Shown one piece after another: positions 8,561-15,733 of a DNA stretch of 48,104 bases (position 1 is its first letter; every line of letters begins with the position of its first letter). The notes beneath the pieces were generated by a model. The model was not told the DNA's origin, did not search any database, and saw only the letters and a program-made list of their open reading frames with translations. Both the position numbers and the translations under genes were made by a program. Origin of the DNA: an uncultured bacterium (GTDB lineage: Bacteria > Bacillota > Clostridia > Lachnospirales > Lachnospiraceae); the NCBI GenBank assembly GCA_948467735.1, contig CAOKFN010000035.1, forward strand, positions 1 to 48,104, written 5' to 3'.

Positions 8561-10222
8561 ATGGAGATGGTCACGGTAACGATACATGGAAGACAAAAGG
8601 AAGTGCCGCAGGGAACCACATTGGAGGAGCTGGCCGCGGAATATCAGCAGGAATATGACGGCATGATTGCGGCGGCTTCCATAAACGGCAAGATACGCGA
8701 ATTGTTTAAGAAGGTGATAAAGGACTGTACGGTGGACTTTTTTACCTTGAAGGACGAAGTGGGACATAAAACTTATATGCGCACTGCCGTTATGCTGTTT
8801 TTGAAAAGCGTCTATGATTTGTTCGGAGCACAGGCGGCTCAGGGCAGCCGGGTGGAATTTTCCATAGGGCGGGGAATTTATGTGAGTACCTATGGGCATG
8901 TTCCCGCCACCATGGAGAATGCAGTCAAATTAAAGAAGAGGATGCGGCAGCTGGCGGAAGATAAAGTGACGATCATGAAGAGGAAATATCATCTCGAGGA
9001 CGCCATGGAGCTGTTCCGGGAGAAGGGCATGGAGGACAAGGCGAAGCTTTTCCGCTACCGGATGAGCTCCATGGTGAATATATATGAGGTGGACGGTTTT
9101 TATGATTATTATTATGGCTACATGCTTCCCAACGCGGGGTATGTCAAATGGTTTGACGTCATATCTTATGAGAAGGGATTTATGCTGATGATTCCCGCTA
9201 TGGAGACGCCGGAGAAGGTGGAGGAGTTTACGGAGCGCAGAAAGCTCTTTGCGACCATGGAGAACGCCGGCGAGTGGGGCAGGGTGGCCGGAATCGAGAC
9301 GGTTGGGGATTTGAACGACCAGATCTGCAGGGGCTCCATGAGCGATCTGATACTGGTTCAGGAGGCGGAGCAGGAGCGGAAAATCGGAGAGATTGCCAAA
9401 GAGATTGCCGGGCGGGGACATGTGAAATTTGTCATGATTGCAGGACCTTCCTCCTCCGGCAAGACCAGCTTCTCCCACCGTCTGTCCATTCAGCTTCGGA
9501 CGCTGGGCAAGACGCCCCATCCTATCGCTTTGGACAATTATTTTGTGGACAGAGAATTGACTCCCAAGGACGAGAAGGGGGAGTACAATTTTGAATGTCT
9601 GGGAGCCATTGACGTAAAGCTCTTTAACGAGGATATGACACGGCTGCTTGCGGGAGAGCGGGTGGAACTGCCTTCCTTTAATTTCAAAATCGGAAAGCGG
9701 GAGTACAAGGGAGATTACATGCAGCTGGGAGAAAACGACATACTTGTCATTGAAGGCATCCACGGGCTGAACGAAAAAATGTCCTATGCTCTGCCGGAGG
9801 AGAGTAAATATAAAATTTATATCAGCGCCTTGACGACGCTGAACATTGACAGGCATAATAGAATTTCCACCACCGACGGGAGGCTTCTTCGCAGGCTGGT
9901 GCGGGACGCGCGTACCAGAGGCTCCAGCGCCCAGCGCACCATTCGGATGTGGCCTTCCGTGCGCAAGGGGGAGGAGGAAAATATTTTTCCTTTTCAAGAG
10001 GGGGCGGACGCCATGTTCAATTCCGCTCTGATTTATGAGCTGGCGGTGCTCAAGCCCTTTGCGGAACCGCTTTTATTTCAGATTCCCAAGGATGCGCCGG
10101 AATATTATGAGGCGAAGAGGCTGTTAAAATTTTTGGATTATTTTTTGAGCGTGCCCAGCGAGAGTCTGCCGAACAATTCCCTGTGCAGGGAATTTGTGGG
10201 CGGCAGCTGTTTTAACGTTTGA
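8561..10222 (+). CDS. Uridine kinase-like nucleoside kinase with TGS domain
   Basis: The protein (553 aa) is a fusion known in Clostridia and related groups. An N-terminal TGS domain (about 1-65) and a threonyl-tRNA-synthetase-like second domain (about 70-230, including YVSTYGHVP) precede a phosphoribulokinase/uridine kinase P-loop domain. The Walker A GPSSSGKTS lies near residue 295 and the DNYF motif with RELTPKDEKGEYNFE follows. The kinase part should phosphorylate uridine or a related nucleoside; the role of the synthetase-like half is not established. ATG 8561 follows AGGAGAAGGGCAGG, an adequate SD. The reading frame ends where the unusual RNA leader of the next gene begins, so read-through transcription into that leader is likely. 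Confidence 0.9.
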   Translation: MEMVTVTIHGRQKEVPQGTTLEELAAEYQQEYDGMIAAASINGKIRELFKKVIKDCTVDFFTLKDEVGHKTYMRTAVMLFLKSVYDLFGAQAAQGSRVEFSIGRGIYVSTYGHVPATMENAVKLKKRMRQLAEDKVTIMKRKYHLEDAMELFREKGMEDKAKLFRYRMSSMVNIYEVDGFYDYYYGYMLPNAGYVKWFDVISYEKGFMLMIPAMETPEKVEEFTERRKLFATMENAGEWGRVAGIETVGDLNDQICRGSMSDLILVQEAEQERKIGEIAKEIAGRGHVKFVMIAGPSSSGKTSFSHRLSIQLRTLGKTPHPIALDNYFVDRELTPKDEKGEYNFECLGAIDVKLFNEDMTRLLAGERVELPSFNFKIGKREYKGDYMQLGENDILVIEGIHGLNEKMSYALPEESKYKIYISALTTLNIDRHNRISTTDGRLLRRLVRDARTRGSSAQRTIRMWPSVRKGEEENIFPFQEGADAMFNSALIYELAVLKPFAEPLLFQIPKDAPEYYEAKRLLKFLDYFLSVPSESLPNNSLCREFVGGSCFNV

Positions 10223-10231
10223 CATTTTCCG

Positions 10232-10311
10232 ATTCAGGCTATGGCGGCGCTTCCTTCTATTGTCCCTCGTAAGGACCCGAGATTGGTTTCAGCGCCGCCG
10301 CTCTCCTGAAT
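10232..10311 (+). ncRNA. Tandem structured RNA element, copy 1
   Basis: P1 pairs ATTCAGG (10232-10238) with CCTGAAT (10305-10311). An internal loop has CTAT on one side and GCTCT (10300-10304) on the other. P2 pairs GGCGGCGCT (10243-10251) with AGCGCCGCC (10291-10299), nine Watson-Crick pairs. The junction begins TCCTTCTA (10252-10259); inside, GTCC/GGAC can form a small hairpin. The same architecture recurs twice downstream with different helix sequences. I do not recognise it as a known RNA class. Confidence 0.75.
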
Positions 10312-10323
10312 GTTATTCGACAG

Positions 10324-10401
10324 GCAGGCTATGGAGGGGCTTCCTTCTATCCGACTATAGGATTCGACTTTTAATCGAAAACAGCCCTTCCGGTTTCCTG
10401 C
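10324..10401 (+). ncRNA. Tandem structured RNA element, copy 2
   Basis: P1 pairs GCAGG (10324-10328) with CCTGC (10397-10401). Internal loop strands are CTAT and GGTTT (10392-10396). P2 pairs GGAGGGGCT (10333-10341) with AGCCCTTCC (10383-10391), with one G-U pair. TCCTTCTA follows at 10342-10349. Two inner hairpins are possible: ATCC/GGAT, and TTCGA/TCGAA ending near 10379. It begins 13 bases after copy 1. Confidence 0.75.
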
Positions 10402-10406
10402 AAAGT

Positions 10407-10458
10407 CCGCCTGACGGAACAATGAAAACGTTGTTCCAAAGGGCGGCGTAATGTTTTT
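10407..10458 (+). other. Long hairpin and T run between copies 2 and 3
   Basis: GGAACAA (10416-10422) pairs with TTGTTCC (10431-10437). CCGCC (10407-10411) can pair with GGCGG (10442-10446) below it, across a small internal loop. TTTTT at 10454-10458 lies seven bases later. It could be a weak intrinsic terminator, which would make the leader a transcriptional switch, but the spacing to the T run is longer than usual. Confidence 0.45.
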
Positions 10459-10459
10459 A

Positions 10460-10545
10460 TGCGGCTATATGGGGGCTTCCTTCTTTCGGACCCGAAAGGG
10501 TATTATCCGCAGTGTGATAATTGGAAAGCTCCCATGATTTCCGCA
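10460..10545 (+). ncRNA. Tandem structured RNA element, copy 3
   Basis: P1 pairs TGCGG (10460-10464) with CCGCA (10541-10545). Internal loop strands are CTAT and GATTT (10536-10540). P2 pairs ATGGGGGCT (10469-10477) with AGCTCCCAT (10527-10535), with one G-U pair. TCCTTCTT follows at 10478-10485. Inner hairpins are TTTCG/CGAAA with loop GACC, and ATTATC/GATAAT. It ends four bases before AAGG (10549-10552), the likely SD of the TerD-domain gene, so its folding could control translation. Confidence 0.75.
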
Positions 10546-10558
10546 GATAAGGCAATGG

Positions 10559-12892
10559 GTGAAGAGGATGAGTGAATTTGTAAATGAAATATTGCTGAGA
10601 AGAAAAAATAAGGTAATTTTAGAGATAGATAAGAAAATGACGGCAGTGTCAAATTCTGGCTTGGCGTCAAATATGACGGATGCGTCAAATTCAAGCCGGA
10701 CTGCAAATAATGCCGCAGCATCGACGGCAGCTCCGAGTATGACAACTGTGTCGAATATCGACCGGAATGCGAGCAAAGCAGCGGCTTCAAGCAATGCCGC
10801 GGCCGCGGATTCCTCTGCGGCTCCGTACATAGCCGCTATCATGAAAAATGTGGAGGGACTGGGCTATACCTTTTCGTGGGAATTGTATGAAGCGTTAAAG
10901 CGCATGGAAAGGGAAACGCTGCAGAAATTTTATCTTGAGCTTATTCCGGTCTTAAAGAAGCTGGTGGGGGCGGACGCATCCTACCATCCCATGTATCCTA
11001 ACTTTCCGGAATCGGTGATGGAGGCGGAGGACGCAGGGCTTTATATCAACGCCATTGTCCATTACTGGTCCTTCGGCACGCTGCTTCCCAACGAGCGGAA
11101 GGAAGAGCGCCTGCCGCTGTTCGATGTGACGAAGGTGAAGGTCATCGGCTTGGGGTCAGAGGAAGACCTTCATGATATTTTTTACGCCCTATGCCGTTCC
11201 AAGACTTCTCTTTCCCAAACGGACAAGGAAGATTTGGAATGGATTTTCAAGAATCTCAATGTGAAATTCCCGGAGGAAATCCCTCTGAAGGAGAACGCGG
11301 CGCTGGCCGGGAAGCTGTATCTGGAGAACGCGCCTTTGGCGTCGGCGGAAAATCTACAGGGCCTGTTTCGTACCGCCACGGATGTGCTTCGGCTGATTAC
11401 CGCCATGTCAGGAGGAGATATCAGTCTGGCTAAGAACACAAAATACAGGAGCTTTCGCCGAAGGGAAAGGCGGCTTTTGATGGAGCTCTTACAATGCTGC
11501 GGCGCTGTTGAGGAGGATATGCTCCGATATAGGGACAGATGGATTCGCGTGGGAGAGAGGCTGCATCCGGGGGAGTTTCCTAGGGAACGGTTTGACAGGG
11601 TGATCACGGCCTTTGACAAGCTGCGGGGCGGCGTTAAGATAGAAACCTTTGCAAGCAGGGTGGAAAACGCCATGGAAACGGGGGACTGCCGGAGGGCGCT
11701 GGAGCTTTTGAAGAAAAGGCCGGGAGAGCTGGCAAGGCGGCTGGACTGGCTGCTTCGGAAGGCGGAGGACAAGAACCTTGTGGTCAATACCTTCAAGAGC
11801 ACTGCGGACGAAGTATCCACCCCCGTTCTGCTGCAGGTGAGGGAGCATTTCCTTCACAGGGACAGCGGGGGGAATTCCGACATAAGAGAAGGAGATATGG
11901 GGAAAGTAAGGGTGTTCTTTCCCAAGGGCAATCTGGCAAGGTGCCATTGCATTCAGGATACTCTGCCGCCCATCGAAGAAAAATATTCTCAGGCCATTGT
12001 TAAAATATGTGAAAACGCTTTGATTGAAAATTATAGGAAAAAAGAATTCCTTGGCAATGTGTATCTGTCCGAAGAGTTCAAGAATTATCTGGTGCCTTTC
12101 AGCCAAAGAAGCGCCGGAAAGGCCCTTAAAACCATTGTGCGGGGTTCCAGACTTCCGATTGCGCCCAGCGTCAACGCCCTTCGGGCCTTTATCTGGTGGA
12201 CCAATATGGGAAATTCCAAGGAGCAGGGAAGGGTTGACATTGACCTGTCCGCGGCGGTTTATGATGAAAGCTGGAATTGTCTGGACTATGTGGCGTATAC
12301 GAATCTGAAGGCTTTGAAGTTCAAGGCATGCCATTCGGGGGATATTGTAAACGGAGGACCTGCGGACGGTCAGGGGGTCAGTGAATTTCTGGATGTGGAT
12401 ATGAACGCAGTCCTTCAATATGGCGGACGGTATGTGGTCTATCAGGTGTACAGCTTTACCATGCAGAAATTCTCGGATATGCCCCATGCCATGTTTGGCT
12501 GGATGGGCAGGGAGGATGTGGCTTCCGGAGAGATCTATGAACCAAGGACCGTGGAACAGAAGATGGATTTGACCTCCGAGAGTACGGTCTGTATTCCGGC
12601 CATATTCGACTGCGCTGCCAGAGAAGTCATCTGGTGCGACATGAATCTGCCATTAAGATATCGAATCTTTTCCAATGGAGGCAACAATTTAGAGAGCAAT
12701 CTCTCCGGTGTGACGGCTGCCTGCTATGCCATGGTCCATATGCAGAAGCCCAATCTCTATGATCTGATTGTCCTGAATGTCAGGGCCAGAGGGCTTTGGA
12801 CGGAGGAAAAGGAAAATGCGGACGTGATATTTGACGTGGAGGAGGGAATTACGCCCTTCGATACGGAAATATTCATGGGAGAGTATATTTGA
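10559..12892 (+). CDS. TerD-domain protein of MXAN_6230/SCO0854 type
   Basis: The protein has 777 aa from GTG 10559, or 774 from ATG 10568. A short basic N terminus (FVNEILLRRKNK) is followed by an Ala/Ser/Asn-rich spacer at about 28-88. A helical region of about 400 residues comes next. The C-terminal half from about 450 (RVFFPKGN, then RLPIAPS near 530, RVDIDLSAAVYD, CHSGD near 591, GVSEFLDVD, RTVEQKMDLT) resembles a TerD-like calcium-binding stress domain as in the MXAN_6230/SCO0854 family. I see no RING-type Cys/His cluster. TerD domains occur in tellurite- and envelope-stress systems; the exact function here is unknown. No terZABC partners are present. It is preceded by three tandem RNA elements and followed one base later by a GT-C membrane protein, so the two probably form an operon. 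Confidence 0.75.
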   Translation: MKRMSEFVNEILLRRKNKVILEIDKKMTAVSNSGLASNMTDASNSSRTANNAAASTAAPSMTTVSNIDRNASKAAASSNAAAADSSAAPYIAAIMKNVEGLGYTFSWELYEALKRMERETLQKFYLELIPVLKKLVGADASYHPMYPNFPESVMEAEDAGLYINAIVHYWSFGTLLPNERKEERLPLFDVTKVKVIGLGSEEDLHDIFYALCRSKTSLSQTDKEDLEWIFKNLNVKFPEEIPLKENAALAGKLYLENAPLASAENLQGLFRTATDVLRLITAMSGGDISLAKNTKYRSFRRRERRLLMELLQCCGAVEEDMLRYRDRWIRVGERLHPGEFPRERFDRVITAFDKLRGGVKIETFASRVENAMETGDCRRALELLKKRPGELARRLDWLLRKAEDKNLVVNTFKSTADEVSTPVLLQVREHFLHRDSGGNSDIREGDMGKVRVFFPKGNLARCHCIQDTLPPIEEKYSQAIVKICENALIENYRKKEFLGNVYLSEEFKNYLVPFSQRSAGKALKTIVRGSRLPIAPSVNALRAFIWWTNMGNSKEQGRVDIDLSAAVYDESWNCLDYVAYTNLKALKFKACHSGDIVNGGPADGQGVSEFLDVDMNAVLQYGGRYVVYQVYSFTMQKFSDMPHAMFGWMGREDVASGEIYEPRTVEQKMDLTSESTVCIPAIFDCAAREVIWCDMNLPLRYRIFSNGGNNLESNLSGVTAACYAMVHMQKPNLYDLIVLNVRARGLWTEEKENADVIFDVEEGITPFDTEIFMGEYI

Positions 12893-12893
12893 G

Positions 12894-14462
12894 ATGGCAA
12901 AAAGAATGGTCTTGAAAATCAGGAGCTTGGTCAGTGAGAAAAACATGGCCAATGTTTTCTGCATATTGTGTATTCTGCTTTTTGCCGTACTCTTTTTTTC
13001 GTCGCTGACCGCCACTTGGGAGCATGGGGAGTTAATTGACGAACATGTGTATTATCGGAAGGACTCTTGGGCGGCAGGTCTCTGCCTAATGGCAGTCCTT
13101 CTGGGCTCCGCCGCGCTGCTTAAGGCGGGAAGTGAAAAAATATGTGCAAAATGGAATATGGATGCGGCCGCGGCGGCGGTCTGTGTTCTGGCGGCGGGGA
13201 TCAGCATCTATTGGGTGGGAGCATCCAATACATATCCGCGTTTTGACCAGCTTACGGTATGCGAATTGGCCGAGGAATTTAACATGGGGGATATCTCCAG
13301 ACTGCAGCGGGGCGGATATGGGGCGGTGTATTATCATCAGCTGGGGCTTGTTACTCTGCTCAGGGTGTTGTATCGGCTGTTTGGAGAGGGAAATTACAGG
13401 GCGTTTCAGTATTTTAACGCAGTTTTGATACCGCTGCTTATTTTCTCAGGATACAGGATTGCCAAGAAAATTACGGACGCCAACAAAACGGCGGAACTTT
13501 TTTACTTGATTCTTATGCTGTTCTGCGTGCCGCTTTACGGGTATGTGCCTTTTGTGTATGGAGAGATTTCCTCGCTGGCGTTTCTGATGCTGGCGGGGTG
13601 GATGCTTCTGTCATGTCTGGAGAGCTTCTCATGGGGAAAAGGCATGGTGATGGCCTGTGCCATGGGACTGGCGGTGCAGCTGAAAAAGAATTCTCTGATT
13701 GTCTTGATTGCATTTTGCATAGTGGCTGCGGTTAAGCTGTCAGGACAGTGGAATCGCAGATACGCGGCGACGGTACTGCTTCTGGTGCTTGGCGCCGCGC
13801 TGGGGCAGACGGCGGTGGACGGAATTTATCAAAAGTATATTCCGGAGGACGCGAAGCCCATGCCGATGGTGATGCATATTGCCATGGGCGTGAACGATGA
13901 CAATGGGTTTGCCGGATGGTTCAATATGTATAATTGGTCCGCCTATGAGGAGGCGGGCTTTGACCCGGCCTTGGCAAAGGAAGACGCCTATGGGGAGATA
14001 CGCGCTTTTCTTGACAAGTGCAGAGAAAATCCCGGGTATATGGCGGATTTCTATTATCGGAAGTTCAATATGCAGTGGAATGCGCCCATGTATCAGGTTC
14101 TGGTCATGAACTTATGGAACAAAGGGCCTCAGAGCAGGCTGGCGGAAAAGATATATGGAGAGGACGAGCGCTTTTTTCTGGAATCTTACATGAATACATA
14201 TCAGCTGGCCGTTTATGGAAGCATCCTGTTTCTGCTGGTGCGAAGGCGGAAGTCTTGGAGGCATTTAGAAAAATATGTGCTGCTGATAGCTGTTTTCGGC
14301 GGATTTTTATTCAGTCTTATGTGGGAAGCGAAAACCCGGTATATCTTTCCTTACTTTATCATGATGCTGCCATATGCCGCCTTGGGGCTGTGGGAGGCGG
14401 CGTCTTTCGGAAAACCTGCGTCGGAGAGCAGGAAGCCTATGAGGGATAGGAACGCCGCTTGA
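12894..14462 (+). CDS. GT-C-like polytopic membrane glycosyltransferase family protein
   Basis: The protein (522 aa) has about 11-12 hydrophobic segments, starting with one at residues 20-38. A first extracytoplasmic loop near residue 105-145 contains an acidic motif (TYPRFDQ) and an aromatic YYHQLG stretch. This layout is that of GT-C/PMT-type (GT39-like) enzymes that transfer sugars from polyprenyl phosphates outside the membrane. The family call is from topology and motif position, not clear identity. ATG 12894 follows the upstream stop by one base, with GGGAGAG ten bases before it; the in-frame start at 12831 would overlap the TerD gene. Its role may be modification of a surface polymer or protein. 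Confidence 0.6.
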   Translation: MAKRMVLKIRSLVSEKNMANVFCILCILLFAVLFFSSLTATWEHGELIDEHVYYRKDSWAAGLCLMAVLLGSAALLKAGSEKICAKWNMDAAAAAVCVLAAGISIYWVGASNTYPRFDQLTVCELAEEFNMGDISRLQRGGYGAVYYHQLGLVTLLRVLYRLFGEGNYRAFQYFNAVLIPLLIFSGYRIAKKITDANKTAELFYLILMLFCVPLYGYVPFVYGEISSLAFLMLAGWMLLSCLESFSWGKGMVMACAMGLAVQLKKNSLIVLIAFCIVAAVKLSGQWNRRYAATVLLLVLGAALGQTAVDGIYQKYIPEDAKPMPMVMHIAMGVNDDNGFAGWFNMYNWSAYEEAGFDPALAKEDAYGEIRAFLDKCRENPGYMADFYYRKFNMQWNAPMYQVLVMNLWNKGPQSRLAEKIYGEDERFFLESYMNTYQLAVYGSILFLLVRRRKSWRHLEKYVLLIAVFGGFLFSLMWEAKTRYIFPYFIMMLPYAALGLWEAASFGKPASESRKPMRDRNAA

Positions 14463-14962
14463 GGATGCGCATATGCAGGGAAGGATCATATCCCGCCGCT
14501 TCATCTTCCTGCCGTAAATTTCGGCGCTTTATAGTATATCTTGGTTTGTCTATATATTTTGGAATCGATTCTATAAAAACATCATTTCTTGGATTGATAC
14601 TGGCGGTCACAAAAATCCGCCTTGCCGCCCGGCTCATGAGCGGCAAGGCGGATTTTATGAATCAGCCGCGGATTTTATCGCTAGTGAAAATAAGTACATT
14701 CCCATACATGTCATCCGTTTCCGGAAAAACATAAGAATATGCGGCGGGAACTTTCCTGCGTGTTCCGAACGGCTTTCGCATGTCAGCGTATGCCGGGCGG
14801 CCTGCGCACAGGCAGAGAGGGCGCGAATCGCTAAGTTTGCAAAAAGAAGAAGAAAATCGGAAGATAATAGATGTTTATGTGAGATAATGTAAAAGTAAAA
14901 GGATATGAATCGTATCCCGTTTCTTTTTGAGGCCTTGGGACGAAACTTGCGACGGTTTAAAG
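14463..14962. other. Gap without genes, one terminator
   Basis: About 500 bases separate the GT-C gene from the Spo0A-like promoter. Apart from the large terminator at 14612-14656 I see no coding signal. The possible ORFs in both directions lack an SD and cross the terminator. Confidence 0.5.
14612..14656. terminator. Strong bidirectional terminator
   Basis: A 17-base segment at 14612-14628 (starting AAAATCCGCC) pairs perfectly with 14640-14656 (ending GGCGGATTTT), loop of 11. A-rich and T-rich ends allow it to work in either direction. It closes the TerD/GT-C operon. Confidence 0.85.
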
Positions 14963-14991
14963 TTGAGTATCAAACCTTTCTCTTTTATAAT
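14963..14991 (+). promoter_or_regulatory. Sigma A promoter of the Spo0A-like gene
   Basis: TTGAGT (14963-14968), 17-bp spacer, TATAAT (14986-14991). Transcription should begin near 14998, immediately before the leader hairpin. Confidence 0.75.
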
Positions 14992-15000
14992 AAGAAAGAA

Positions 15001-15051
15001 CGAATTTAGACAATTTGTGTTACGGTTTTTCTTGTAACCCAAAAAAATTCG
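15001..15051 (+). other. 5'-end leader hairpin of the Spo0A-like mRNA
   Basis: CGAATTT (15001-15007) pairs with AAATTCG (15045-15051) and encloses GTTAC/GTAAC (15019-15023, 15034-15038). It lies at the predicted transcript start and ends 10 bases before the AGGAGG of the gene. It may stabilise the mRNA or act in regulation. Confidence 0.5.
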
Positions 15052-15074
15052 AAATTTTGATAGGAGGTAGTTTG

Positions 15075-15593
15075 ATGGAACAGCTCAATCTGACAACTAC
15101 GAAGGACAATGAGAAAATATATAAGATACTTGGGGATTTGATGAATGGGGATAAGGAGTTTCAAATTATGATTACGGTGCCCTCGGGAAAGGGAGCTTCG
15201 CCTCGCAGCGCCGTGCAGGAGAAGCCGAAACCTGTAGTTTCCCGCGATTTGGAACAGGATGTAACGAACATGATACATGAAATCGGCGTCCCGGCCCATA
15301 TCAAAGGGTATCAGTACTTAAGAGAAGCGATTATGATGTCGGTGGACGATCCAAGCATGATTAGTTCCATTACGAAAATCCTTTATCCAACCATAGCAAA
15401 AAGGTTCCAGACCACGCCCAGCCGTGTGGAACGGGCTATCCGCCATGCCATTGAAGTGGCTTGGAGCAGGGGAAGAATGGAGACGCTGGACGCATTGTTC
15501 GGCTACACCATCGACACGGGAAAAGGCAAACCGACCAATTCCGAATTCATTGCCCTGATTGCCGATAGAATCCGGCTGTCGTATCGCTCTTAG
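15075..15593 (+). CDS. Spo0A-like regulator with most of the receiver deleted
   Basis: The protein has 172 aa where Spo0A has about 260-270. Residues 1-40 (MEQLNLTTTKDNEKI...) align with the first strand and helix of the Spo0A receiver. One acidic-pocket Asp is replaced by Lys10, with Asp11 kept. The chain then jumps through a short linker to the complete Spo0A DNA-binding domain from about residue 65: HEIGVPAHIKGYQYLREAI, SRVERAIRHAIEVAWSRG and KPTNSEFIALIADRIRL. The phosphorylated Asp and the Thr and Lys switch residues are absent, so phosphorelay control is lost. It should still bind 0A boxes. AGGAGG at 15062-15067 sets the start. glgA follows 140 bases later. Whether a full Spo0A exists elsewhere cannot be known from this window. 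Confidence 0.88.
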   Translation: MEQLNLTTTKDNEKIYKILGDLMNGDKEFQIMITVPSGKGASPRSAVQEKPKPVVSRDLEQDVTNMIHEIGVPAHIKGYQYLREAIMMSVDDPSMISSITKILYPTIAKRFQTTPSRVERAIRHAIEVAWSRGRMETLDALFGYTIDTGKGKPTNSEFIALIADRIRLSYRS

Positions 15594-15691
15594 CGGCGCC
15601 GCGGCAATGAACTGTTGCACATTTAGGTAATTTATGGCAAATTAAGAAATAATTACGAAAAGAAATGCTTTCCACTGGACGTATATTGTTG

Positions 15692-15697
15692 TATAAT
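15692..15697 (+). promoter_or_regulatory. -10 element of the glgA promoter
   Basis: TATAAT at 15692-15697 with a weak -35 (TTTCCA, 15669-15674) 17 bases upstream. It lies 37 bases before the glgA start, so glgA can be transcribed separately from the Spo0A-like gene. Confidence 0.5.
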
Positions 15698-15733
15698 AAA
15701 GACAAGTATAGATAAGGTTGAGTGGAGGTTGCG

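Noticed and set aside
10219..10224. TTGACA at the kinase stop codon as a promoter for the RNA leader
   Set aside because: No -10 lies at 16-18 bases; position 10242 onward is GC-rich helix sequence.
10234..10842. Minus-strand ORFs over the RNA leader and the TerD gene start
   Set aside because: They show repeated peptides only because the RNA elements repeat. Covariation with G-U pairs supports the + strand, and there is no SD for these frames.
14437..14734. ORFs on both strands over the 14.6 kb terminator
   Set aside because: They exist because the 17-bp inverted repeat is open in several frames; no SD or homology.
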